Source of the DNA: Paenibacillus sp. ACRRY
GTDB taxonomy: Bacteria; Bacillota; Bacilli; Paenibacillales; Paenibacillaceae
Length of the DNA stretch: 64,000 nt
Reading direction: 5' to 3'
Assembly (NCBI RefSeq): GCF_022346995.1
Contig: NZ_JAKRNM010000016.1
Location: 20,176-84,175, forward strand
Position numbers and translations under genes: made by a program
In this document: piece by piece, positions 43,031-50,782 of the stretch
Layout: every line of letters begins with the position of its first letter
How positions within the stretch are numbered: position 1 is the first letter of the stretch
The notes under the pieces: model-generated
Databases searched by the model: none
Told to the model about the DNA's origin: nothing
Seen by the model: only the letters and a program-made list of their open reading frames with translations

Positions 43031-43642
43031 TTGAATAAATTACAATCGCGCCCTATTATTCTGGCCTCCACTTCGCCGCGGCGCAAGGATCTGATCGCTT
43101 CACTTCAACTAGCTTTCAAAGTAATACCAAGCCATGCGGATGAAGATACACCGCCGGAATGGACTCCTGAACAGACGGTTCAGGAGCTCGCCATGCGAAA
43201 AGCAATGGCTGTCTATCGTGGGCTTGAAGGTCAGGAACAGGACGCCATCATTGTAGGCAGTGACACTGTTGTTGTGCTGGAGGGAGATATTCTGGGCAAA
43301 CCTGTGGATCAACAGGATGCTGAACATATGCTCGCCAGACTTCAGGGACGTACACATCGTGTATTCACTGGTGTGGCATGTATTGATGCTGGAGATGGAA
43401 AGTCCGTTGTACACTATCGGCAGACCGAGGTAACGATGAAGGAGTTGTCCGAGGCAACGATCAGGGCGTATGTTCAGACAGGCGAGCCTATGGACAAAGC
43501 AGGATCGTATGCAATTCAAGGAATTGGCGCTTCACTGATAGATCGCATTGAAGGATGTTACTTTAATGTAGTGGGTTTGCCTCTTTCCCTGCTCAGCGAC
43601 ATGTTGGATGGATTCGGAGTTCATGTGCTGCCGCGAGCCTGA
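43031..43642 (+). CDS. maf: Maf/YceF-family nucleotide pyrophosphatase
   Basis: 203 residues from TTG 43031, about 10 nt after AAGGAG. It hydrolyses dTTP, UTP and modified nucleotides and has been linked to septum inhibition in B. subtilis. Signature 'IILASTSPRRKDLIASL' at the N-terminus; 'IIVGSDTVVVLEGDILGKPVD', 'GRTHRVFTGVACI' and 'GEPMDKAGSYAIQGIGASLI' follow as expected. It lies in the conserved maf-radC-mreB order. Confidence 0.95.
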   Translation: MNKLQSRPIILASTSPRRKDLIASLQLAFKVIPSHADEDTPPEWTPEQTVQELAMRKAMAVYRGLEGQEQDAIIVGSDTVVVLEGDILGKPVDQQDAEHMLARLQGRTHRVFTGVACIDAGDGKSVVHYRQTEVTMKELSEATIRAYVQTGEPMDKAGSYAIQGIGASLIDRIEGCYFNVVGLPLSLLSDMLDGFGVHVLPRA

Positions 43643-43677
43643 TTGTGGGAAATGATTGATGTGAAAAGAGGGAATAT

Positions 43678-44367
43678 ATGGAGTCGCCTCATTACATGAT
43701 GCGCGACATCCCCCATGAAGAACGCCCGAGAGAACGCATGATGGAATATGGGGCGGGCGCCTTAAGCCATGCAGAACTGCTGGCTATTTTACTTCGGACG
43801 GGTACAAGGCAGGAATCGGCAGTGCACATGGCACAGCGCATTCTCACTGAAGCAGGTGGTATCCGTTCGCTAATGGATATGAGTCTGAACGAATTGACTG
43901 CCATGAAAGGTATTGGTATGGCCAAGGCTGTTCAGCTCAAGGCTGGTATTGAACTTGGTCACCGGATTGCGAAGAGCAGACGGGTGCAGTCTCCTTCAAT
44001 CCGCACACCTCGTGACGCAGCTGATATTTTACTCGAGCAGCTGCGTTACTTACAGAAGGAGCACTTTGTGTGCCTTTTCCTGAATAGCAAAAATCATATT
44101 ATTGCCCAGGAAACACTCTCCATGGGTAGCCTTAATGCTTCAATTGTTCATCCACGTGAAGTGTTTCGAGCTGCCATCAAATGCAGCAGTGCCTCGATCG
44201 TATGCGCGCACAATCACCCGAGCGGTGATCCTACGCCTAGTCCTGAGGATATCCAAATAACCAAGAGACTGATCGAAGCAGGTTCAATCGTGGGCATAGA
44301 TGTGCTCGACCACATCATTATCGGCGATGGAACATACGTAAGTTTGAAGGAGAAGGGCTTAGTATAA
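43678..44367 (+). CDS. radC: RadC family JAB-domain protein
   Basis: 229 residues. An N-terminal helix-hairpin-helix-like region ('LNELTAMKGIGMAKAVQLKAG') is followed by a JAMM/MPN metalloprotease-like domain with 'SIVCAHNHPSGDPTPSPED' providing the metal-binding HxHx(n)D set. Despite its name a DNA-repair role is not established. AAGAGGG precedes the ATG. Conserved between maf and mreB. Confidence 0.94.
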   Translation: MESPHYMMRDIPHEERPRERMMEYGAGALSHAELLAILLRTGTRQESAVHMAQRILTEAGGIRSLMDMSLNELTAMKGIGMAKAVQLKAGIELGHRIAKSRRVQSPSIRTPRDAADILLEQLRYLQKEHFVCLFLNSKNHIIAQETLSMGSLNASIVHPREVFRAAIKCSSASIVCAHNHPSGDPTPSPEDIQITKRLIEAGSIVGIDVLDHIIIGDGTYVSLKEKGLV

Positions 44368-44401
44368 TATAATGGTTGGCGTTGATGTTTTCCTATGAAT
44401 A

Positions 44402-44430
44402 TTGACGGCGTTGTCCGTAGAAGATAGGTT
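44402..44430 (+). promoter_or_regulatory. Candidate mreB promoter
   Basis: TTGACG and TAGGTT with a 17-nt spacer, about 120 nt before mreB. Confidence 0.45.
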
Positions 44431-44552
44431 CACTTTACAGATGCAATACATTTCAATGAATGATGAACCCTGCTGGATTGCAGAGGAAATGAAAATGAAA
44501 CGCTCTGAACGTTAATAGGGCGGCAATATGAGGTAGAAAAGGAGATTACGTC

Positions 44553-45587
44553 ATGTTTGGTGGTTTTACGAAAGATTTGGGTATTGATTTGGGGACAGCG
44601 AATACGCTGGTTTATGTACGTGGAAAAGGAATTGTGGTGCGGGAGCCTTCGGTTGTTGCTCTGCGGACAGATACCAAGAGCATTGAGGCTGTTGGGGAAT
44701 CTGCTAAGAAAATGATTGGACGTACTCCAGGTAACATTCGTGCCATTCGTCCAATGAAGGACGGCGTTATTGCTGATTTTGATACGACGGCAACGATGAT
44801 TAAATACTTTATTCGTCAGGCGCAGAAACAGCGCTCGATGTTCCAGCGTCATCCGAACGTTATGGTATGCGTACCATCCGGAATTACAGCGGTAGAACAA
44901 CGTGCGGTTGAAGATGCAACGAAACAGGCCGGTGCGCGTGAAGCATACACGATTGAAGAGCCGTTTGCAGCAGCTATTGGTGCAGATCTTCCGGTATGGG
45001 AGCCAACAGGCAGCATGGTTGTGGACATCGGGGGCGGAACAACAGAAGTAGCGGTCATTTCCCTCGGCGGAATCGTAACTAGCCGTTCCGTTCGTGTAGC
45101 TGGTGATGAGATGGACGAATCGATTATCCAGTATATTAAACGTCAGTACAATCTGATGATTGGTGAACGTACATCTGAACAATTGAAAATGGAAATCGGT
45201 TCAGCTATGCCACTGGAACAAGTGGAAACGATGGAAATTCGCGGCCGCGATCTCGTAACAGGTCTGCCTAAGACCATCACGATTACATCGGATGAAATCA
45301 GCGAAGCTCTGGCAGATACGGTAAATGCTATTGTTGAAGCTGTTAAAGTAACTTTGGAAAAATGTCCTCCTGAGCTTGCGGCAGATATTATGGACCGCGG
45401 TATCGTGTTGACTGGCGGCGGCGCGTTGCTCCGCAATCTGGACAAGCTGCTGGCTGGTGAGACAGGTATGCCGGTCATCGTAGCGGAAAATCCACTCGAT
45501 TGTGTAGCAATCGGAACAGGTAAAGCTCTGGAGAACATCCATTTGTTCAAAAGCAGAAGCAGTTCGGCAGTTCGTTCCAAACGTTAA
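44553..45587 (+). CDS. mreB: Rod shape-determining protein MreB
   Basis: 344 residues, bacterial actin. Phosphate-binding motifs: 'DLGTANTLVYVRGKGIVVRE' at the N-terminus, 'MVVDIGGGTTEVAVISLGG' and the adenosine loop 'GIVLTGGGALLRNLDKL'. It forms membrane-associated filaments that guide cell-wall elongation together with MreC and MreD, encoded next. AAAAGGAG precedes the ATG. The 185-nt gap to mreC contains a large predicted RNA structure. Confidence 0.98.
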   Translation: MFGGFTKDLGIDLGTANTLVYVRGKGIVVREPSVVALRTDTKSIEAVGESAKKMIGRTPGNIRAIRPMKDGVIADFDTTATMIKYFIRQAQKQRSMFQRHPNVMVCVPSGITAVEQRAVEDATKQAGAREAYTIEEPFAAAIGADLPVWEPTGSMVVDIGGGTTEVAVISLGGIVTSRSVRVAGDEMDESIIQYIKRQYNLMIGERTSEQLKMEIGSAMPLEQVETMEIRGRDLVTGLPKTITITSDEISEALADTVNAIVEAVKVTLEKCPPELAADIMDRGIVLTGGGALLRNLDKLLAGETGMPVIVAENPLDCVAIGTGKALENIHLFKSRSSSAVRSKR

Positions 45588-45646
45588 TCTGGCACTGATT
45601 GCTTAATATCACGTTTGAGTTGAGCATCAGTAGCCAACGAAGAGGA

Positions 45647-45748
45647 CCCGACCTCAGTCGGGAGAGCTATTACCCGCATACCCGGGGAGATCAGCGAATA
45701 TTCTCGAAGGGACTATCAGTCTGAATGTCTCCCCGCCGGGCATAGCTC
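45647..45748 (+). ncRNA. Structured RNA element between mreB and mreC (unassigned)
   Basis: Hairpin 1 is CCCGAC-CTCA-GTCGGG (45647-45662). A long-range helix then pairs GAGCTAT (45664-45670) with ATAGCTC (45742-45748), CCCG (45673-45676) with CGGG (45737-45740), and GGGGAGA (45684-45690) with TCTCCCC (45728-45734). Inside is a small GACT/AGTC hairpin (45711-45721). No T-run follows, so it is not a terminator. It ends 24 nt before the mreC start. I do not recognise it as a known family. Confidence 0.5.
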
Positions 45749-45772
45749 GGAAGAGAATATGGATGTTAGAGG

Positions 45773-46648
45773 GTGTTCGAACTGTTTAAGCTGCTGGGCA
45801 ACAAAAGACTTTTTGTTTTGCTGGTGGGCCTTGTTACATTTATCGCGTTAATGGGCTTTACGCTCGGTCCGCGAACCGCTCTATCCTGGCCGGAAAAATT
45901 CCTGAAGGATTCAGTCGGATTTGTGCAATACGTATTTTACAAGCCCGCTTCTGCTGTAGCGGGCTTTTTCAAAGATGTGGCGAACATGCGTGCGGTTTAT
46001 CAAGAGAATGAAGAGTTGCGAATTGCGATGGGGCACTATACCCGGGATCGATTGAAGTATAACGAGATGGAGAAAACCAATGATCGTTATAAGGACTTGC
46101 TTAAATTTACGGGTGAGCAGAGAAATCGGTACAACTACGAATATCGTATTGCTCAGGTCATCAGTGCCAATTCGGATCCCAATAGCAGAACGATTAATAT
46201 TGATATTGGGGAGAATGCGGATATCAAGCCAGGCATGGCAGTTACTTCCCAGGAAGGTCTGGTTGGGGTGATCAGTCACGTTAGTGCCTATACTTCAACG
46301 GTGAACCTGTTGACCTCAATGGATGCCAATGATCCCAATTCCAATGCTATCGCAGCAACAGCGGTGGGCAAGGAAGATACCGTTTTCGGTATGATCGAGA
46401 GCTTTGATCCCAAGACGGGCATGTTCAAGATGACCAAAATTTCGGAAGAGTCTAATATCAAAAAAGGCGACGAAATTATCTCATCAGGTATTATCAATAA
46501 TTTTCCGAAGTATATGCGAATCGGGGAAGTCACAAAAATTGAAGTTGGCGAATATGGACTCACGCGCACAGCAACGATTGAACCTTATGCGAGCTTCCTG
46601 GATTGGAAAGAGCTGATGGTGGTTATTCCTCCCGAGGTGAAGGAGTAA
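45773..46648 (+). CDS. mreC: Rod shape-determining protein MreC
   Basis: 291 residues. One N-terminal membrane segment ('LFVLLVGLVTFIALMGFTLG'), a coiled coil ('VYQENEELRIAMGHYTRDRL'), and the beta-rich outer domain ('VISANSDPNSRTINIDIGENADIKPGMAV'). It scaffolds elongation enzymes outside the membrane. The start is unclear: GTG 45773 directly adjoins the ribosome site GAGGG, while an in-frame CTG at 45782 is better spaced. A stop codon at 45767 excludes anything further upstream. The stop overlaps mreD (TAATG). Confidence 0.95.
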   Translation: MFELFKLLGNKRLFVLLVGLVTFIALMGFTLGPRTALSWPEKFLKDSVGFVQYVFYKPASAVAGFFKDVANMRAVYQENEELRIAMGHYTRDRLKYNEMEKTNDRYKDLLKFTGEQRNRYNYEYRIAQVISANSDPNSRTINIDIGENADIKPGMAVTSQEGLVGVISHVSAYTSTVNLLTSMDANDPNSNAIAATAVGKEDTVFGMIESFDPKTGMFKMTKISEESNIKKGDEIISSGIINNFPKYMRIGEVTKIEVGEYGLTRTATIEPYASFLDWKELMVVIPPEVKE

Positions 46649-47181
46649 TGGTGACACGCAAGCAAGTCTTGTTCCTGTTGCTGTTCGTTTTGTTCATCGC
46701 GGAAGGGACGATTTTGCCACTGCTTATTCCTTCCGGATGGCAACTGCGCATTTCGGCCAATTTGGTCTATATCGTCATACTGTTTATCGCTGTGTACCAT
46801 CATCGCCACACTGCTCTGGTGCTCGGCATCTTTTTTGGACTGCTTCATGACGTTGTATTTTATGGAGAAATGATCGGACCTTATGGATTTGCAATGGGGT
46901 TATCTGCTTATATGATGGGACTTATATTCCAGGCACCGCGTGCACCGCTTCCAGTTATGGTTACAGTCGTCATTTTGGGGAGTCTGCTTAATGACACCAT
47001 GTTGTTCTTTTTATATAAGCTCTTCCGCCTCAATCACGTGACTTTTGACTGGGCTTTGCTTGAATATATGATTCCCAATCTGTTCATTCATTTCGTGTTT
47101 GCCCTGATCATTTATACTCCGCTGCGGAAGCAGCTGGAGCGTATCGGCAAAAGAAAGAGCAAGGTGCAGGAGGCATCCTGA
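46648..47181 (+). CDS. mreD: Rod shape-determining protein MreD
   Basis: 177 residues, five or six membrane segments, for example 'VLFLLLFVLFIAEGTILPLL' and 'LVYIVILFIAVYHHRHTALV'. ATG 46648 overlaps the mreC stop; GTG 46651 is nearly as likely because AAGGAG is at 46640-46645. Integral membrane partner of MreC in the elongation complex. The C-terminal tail is basic. minC begins 75 nt further on. Confidence 0.93.
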   Translation: MVTRKQVLFLLLFVLFIAEGTILPLLIPSGWQLRISANLVYIVILFIAVYHHRHTALVLGIFFGLLHDVVFYGEMIGPYGFAMGLSAYMMGLIFQAPRAPLPVMVTVVILGSLLNDTMLFFLYKLFRLNHVTFDWALLEYMIPNLFIHFVFALIIYTPLRKQLERIGKRKSKVQEAS

Positions 47182-47255
47182 TACATTTTATAGAGTGAAA
47201 AGCAGGAACTTCGAGGCCCGGGCACGAAATGTAATGAGATGGGAGGGACAGGCTT

Positions 47256-47918
47256 ATGACGGTAAAATCGAATCACGTAACGATTAAAGGCATCCGAGAC
47301 GGCTTGGTTTTCCTGTTGGACGATCAATGTGAATTCGAGGAATTGCTCTATGAGCTCCGCTATAAGCTGGAACACAGCCATCAAAATATTTTGACCGGAC
47401 CGATTGTTCATGTGGATATCAAACTGGGCAGCCGCGAAGTGACAGAGGACCAAAAAGAAGCGATATTGGACATTTTGAAGCAAAAGGGGAATCTGCTCAT
47501 TCGCTCCATCGATTCACCAGCCCTTAAACCAGAGGTTAAAGGGCCACCGCCAATTGTTACGATGTGTGGCATGGTGCGTTCAGGTCAAGTGCTTCATCAC
47601 GAAGGGAATCTCCTGTTTCTTGGGGATATCAATCCGGGGGGCACGGTGACGTGTACCGGAGATATATATGTTTTGGGTTCACTCAGAGGCATGGCTCACG
47701 CTGGGATCGGCGGGGACGACGAGTCAATCATTGCCGCATCGGTATTTGCACCGACGCAGCTTCGAATTGCTGATATCATCAGCCGTCCCCCTGACGAATG
47801 GGAGAGCCGAGATACCGGGATGGAATTTGCTTATTTACAGGACAATCAGATGCAGATCGACAAGATGAGCAATATCGTTCGGTTGCGCCGAGATTTTAAT
47901 GTGTTTAAAGGAGTGTAG
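47256..47918 (+). CDS. minC: Septum site-determining protein MinC
   Basis: 220 residues. An N-terminal FtsZ-inhibiting domain (about 1-100) is followed by the beta-helical C-terminal domain beginning 'PPPIVTMCGMVRSGQVLHHEGNLLFLGDINPGG', with the repeating G-x-V/I pattern ('CTGDIYVLGSLRGMAHAGIGGDD'). With MinD it prevents Z-ring formation at the poles. GGGAGGG precedes the ATG. minD starts 3 nt after its stop. Confidence 0.96.
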   Translation: MTVKSNHVTIKGIRDGLVFLLDDQCEFEELLYELRYKLEHSHQNILTGPIVHVDIKLGSREVTEDQKEAILDILKQKGNLLIRSIDSPALKPEVKGPPPIVTMCGMVRSGQVLHHEGNLLFLGDINPGGTVTCTGDIYVLGSLRGMAHAGIGGDDESIIAASVFAPTQLRIADIISRPPDEWESRDTGMEFAYLQDNQMQIDKMSNIVRLRRDFNVFKGV

Positions 47919-47921
47919 CTC

Positions 47922-48716
47922 ATGGGAGAGGCGATCGTGATCACTTCGGGTAAAGGCGGCGTTGGTAAAACAACCACCTCAGCAAACATCGGAACAGCGC
48001 TGGCGCTGCTCGGAAAAAAAGTTTGTCTGGTAGATACCGATATCGGCCTTCGCAATCTGGATGTCGTGATGGGACTCGAGAACCGGATCATTTACGATCT
48101 GTGTGACGTGGCAGACGGGCGTTGCCGTCTGAATCAAGCGTTGGTGAAAGACAAACGCTTCGAAGAATTGTATATGCTGCCTGCAGCGCAAACAAGAGAC
48201 AAAAACTCTGTATCACCGGAACAGGTTAAGGACATCATTCTTGAGTTGAAAAAAGATTTTGAATATGTCATTATCGATTGTCCTGCCGGGATTGAACAGG
48301 GGTTCAAAAATGCGGTCGCTGGAGCAGATCAGGCCATCGTGGTGACAACACCGGAAAACGCTGCTGTACGTGATGCGGATCGGGTCATCGGTCTACTCGA
48401 AAGCTCGCATATTCAATCACCGAAGCTGGTTGTAAACCGTATTCGGAACAACATGGTCAAATCAGGCGATATGCTTGATATTGATGGTATTTTGCAAGTC
48501 CTCAACATTGATCTGATTGGCATTGTGCCAGATGATGAACTTGTCATCAAAGCGGCTAACTCTGGAGAACCTACAGTCATGAATCCGGATTCGCTTGCAG
48601 CGATTGCCTATCGGAACATTGCTCGTCGCATTCTGGGGGATACGGTTCCACTAATGCAGTTAGAGCAGAAAAAGGGCGCGTTCTCACGCTTTAAAAAGTT
48701 TTTTGGTATGGGTTAA
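47922..48716 (+). CDS. minD: Septum site-determining protein MinD
   Basis: 264 residues, deviant Walker A ATPase ('TSGKGGVGKTTTSANIG'). 'VDTDIGLRNLDVVMGLENRI' and 'IDCPAGIEQGFKNAVAGAD' are typical. The C-terminal amphipathic membrane-targeting helix is present ('AFSRFKKFFGMG'). It recruits MinC to the membrane. It probably shares a transcript with mreBCD-minC and is followed by a terminator. Confidence 0.97.
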   Translation: MGEAIVITSGKGGVGKTTTSANIGTALALLGKKVCLVDTDIGLRNLDVVMGLENRIIYDLCDVADGRCRLNQALVKDKRFEELYMLPAAQTRDKNSVSPEQVKDIILELKKDFEYVIIDCPAGIEQGFKNAVAGADQAIVVTTPENAAVRDADRVIGLLESSHIQSPKLVVNRIRNNMVKSGDMLDIDGILQVLNIDLIGIVPDDELVIKAANSGEPTVMNPDSLAAIAYRNIARRILGDTVPLMQLEQKKGAFSRFKKFFGMG

Positions 48717-48747
48717 ACCAATCGTCCTCATAGATATGAATACTTAC

Positions 48748-48777
48748 AGCCGTGGCCTTTGCAGCCCGGCTTTTTTA
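48748..48777 (+). terminator. Terminator of the mre-min operon
   Basis: AGCCG / CGGCT stem with additional internal pairing and TTTTTT downstream. Confidence 0.65.
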
Positions 48778-48883
48778 ATGCTTTCAGTACATAGAGATCT
48801 CTATCTTTTTTCTCCACATCAAACTTCACTCGTGCAGGTTAATCTCACTGGTGGGGTTATTTTGCTTTGATCCGGAAGCTTGT

Positions 48884-48912
48884 TCATATTATGAAAGAGC
48901 TCTTCATAGGAT
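48884..48912 (+). promoter_or_regulatory. Candidate sigma-E promoter of spoIVFA-spoIVFB
   Basis: TCATATT and CATAGGAT with a 14-nt spacer, close to the sigma-E pattern (KMATATT, 13-15 nt, CATACANT). The B. subtilis spoIVF operon is known to be under sigma E in the mother cell. Confidence 0.6.
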
Positions 48913-48944
48913 GTATTAAACAAGCCTCGGCGGGAGGATATTCC

Positions 48945-49823
48945 ATGAATACGAAACTTCGAATCAAGCAGAGAAGAGAAGAACGGATACGGCGGTTGCT
49001 GGATGGTGCAGCAATGGAGATTATGCAGGAAACGAATTCGGGGCCCAGCAAGAAGATTGCCGAAAGCTCAAGACCTACTTCTTCTTCTGATATACAGGAT
49101 CGGACAAGACGTGTTGGATCACTGCTGGCAGAACAGGAAAGGGATCCCGAATGGCTGTGGAAAAAAGAAAACGGACATTACGGTTCAGGTGGCCATACAC
49201 GGTTTAACCTGGTGAAATCGTTGGTGCGTAGAACAGTAGTTAGTGCATTGGTTTTTGGTGCCGTATGGGGACTGTTTCAACTGAATGCGTCATGGACATC
49301 TTCACCCAAAACGGTAATTGCAGATGCGCTGCATCGGGACATGGACATTGCCTCGGCAGCTCTTTGGTATGAACGGCACTTTGGCGGAACACCGTCTTTC
49401 CTGCCCGTGTTGGGCCACACCACAGATGCAGTGAATGGTTCGGGGGTTAGATCATTGCTGGGTAAACCTCTCTCTGGGACAATCGTTCAACCATTTGCGC
49501 TGAGCATGAAGGGCATAGAGATCGTCCCGGAAGCAGAAGGGACTGGATTTGTGCAGGTGGTCAGTTCGGATGCAGGACGAGTTCTGCAAGTTCTTGGTGA
49601 TGCAGAGAATGGGATAACCGTAGTCATCCAGCATACAGGCAACTTGACTGCGATATATGGCCGACTGAACGAGAGCGAAGTCGAAGTAAATGACTGGGTG
49701 GAGGCTGGAAATGTCGTTGGCAGCCTCAAGTCCACAGGCGGCGAACAACCTGCCACGCTATATTTCGCTGTAAAAGAGGGCGAAGAGTATGTAGATCCTG
49801 CGGAAGTGGTTGCCCTTGATTAG
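48945..49823 (+). CDS. spoIVFA: Stage IV sporulation protein FA (SpoIVFA), M23/LytM-type
   Basis: 292 residues from ATG 48945, 6 nt after GGGAGGA (the frame is open to 48867). A basic cytoplasmic N-terminus, one membrane segment ('LVKSLVRRTVVSALVFGAVWGLFQL') and an extracytoplasmic LytM/M23-like domain ('QVVSSDAGRVLQVLGDAENGITVVIQHTGNLTAIYGRL'). It seems to lack the full zinc-ligand set of active M23 enzymes, consistent with a structural role. In B. subtilis SpoIVFA anchors and regulates SpoIVFB in the outer forespore membrane. It overlaps spoIVFB by 14 nt. Confidence 0.88.
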   Translation: MNTKLRIKQRREERIRRLLDGAAMEIMQETNSGPSKKIAESSRPTSSSDIQDRTRRVGSLLAEQERDPEWLWKKENGHYGSGGHTRFNLVKSLVRRTVVSALVFGAVWGLFQLNASWTSSPKTVIADALHRDMDIASAALWYERHFGGTPSFLPVLGHTTDAVNGSGVRSLLGKPLSGTIVQPFALSMKGIEIVPEAEGTGFVQVVSSDAGRVLQVLGDAENGITVVIQHTGNLTAIYGRLNESEVEVNDWVEAGNVVGSLKSTGGEQPATLYFAVKEGEEYVDPAEVVALD

Positions 49824-50676
49824 GTTGTGGGGTGTACGCATTTCGCTGCATCCGTTTTTTGTCATCATTATGCTGGCCTCCTTGGCTACTGGACATTTTA
49901 TAGAACTCATCACACTGTTTGCGATCGTATTTATTCATGAATGTGGACATGCTGCGGCGGCAGCCCTTCTGGGCTGCCGTGTCCTGTCGATTCAGATGCT
50001 TCCTTTTGGCGGTGTGGCTGTTATTGAAGACGGGGGCCGGCTTACGGCTGGGCGGGAAATCCTCATTGCGCTGGCCGGTCCTCTCCAAAACATATTGATG
50101 GTCGGGATCACCTTGCTGCTGCAGTACGCCAACTTGGGAGATCCGGTATTCTTGGCGTATATTATCCAAGGGAATCTGCTGATTGCTCTGTTTAACCTGC
50201 TGCCCGTACTTCCGCTGGATGGCGGTAAAATTGTACAGGCACTCGTCAGTCTGGTTGCTCCTTACTATACGACATTAATGTGGACCTATCGGATTAGCAT
50301 CCTATGTAGTACAGGTGTTATTCTGTTTGCCATCAGCAAATGGATTACTGGAGACTACGGGCTCCCGCTGAATATCTTGCTAATTGGTCTCTTTCTGTTC
50401 TATTCCAACGTGACCGATTATCGAAATGTACCTTATCGCTTTATCCGCTTTTTGATGAACCGGGAAGGTGCATTTGCCCATCATGCGGCTACAGGCAGTT
50501 TGGCGCAGCCGATAATCTCATTTCCGGCGAAACCTTTGGACACTATTCTGCGTCTATTAAAGAGAGAGAAATATCATATGGTATATGTGATGAACAGACA
50601 GGGACGAATTATGGCCGTTTTGCCTGAACAGCGTATTATCGGTTCTTATTTCAAGCAGAACACAGACAAACTGTAA
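49810..50676 (+). CDS. spoIVFB: Stage IV sporulation protein FB (SpoIVFB), pro-sigma-K protease
   Basis: 288 residues, S2P-type intramembrane metalloprotease. HECGH at residues 43-47 gives the HEXXH zinc site, and Asp137 in 'NLLPVLPLDGGK' is the third ligand. Six hydrophobic segments are followed by a cytoplasmic CBS-like domain ('LDTILRLLKREKYHMVYVMNRQGRIMAVL'). It releases active sigma K in the mother cell. The start is TTG 49810 or TTG 49816, both inside the end of spoIVFA, implying translational coupling. Confidence 0.93.
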   Translation: MPLIRLWGVRISLHPFFVIIMLASLATGHFIELITLFAIVFIHECGHAAAAALLGCRVLSIQMLPFGGVAVIEDGGRLTAGREILIALAGPLQNILMVGITLLLQYANLGDPVFLAYIIQGNLLIALFNLLPVLPLDGGKIVQALVSLVAPYYTTLMWTYRISILCSTGVILFAISKWITGDYGLPLNILLIGLFLFYSNVTDYRNVPYRFIRFLMNREGAFAHHAATGSLAQPIISFPAKPLDTILRLLKREKYHMVYVMNRQGRIMAVLPEQRIIGSYFKQNTDKL

Positions 50677-50782
50677 TGCAGTTGGTGAACTCGTCCCGAT
50701 TTGGGGTAATACATATACATTGAGAATTGCAAAGACACAGAATGGATGTGGATGAATTGAATTGTCTTCTAGAGGTCAAGCC

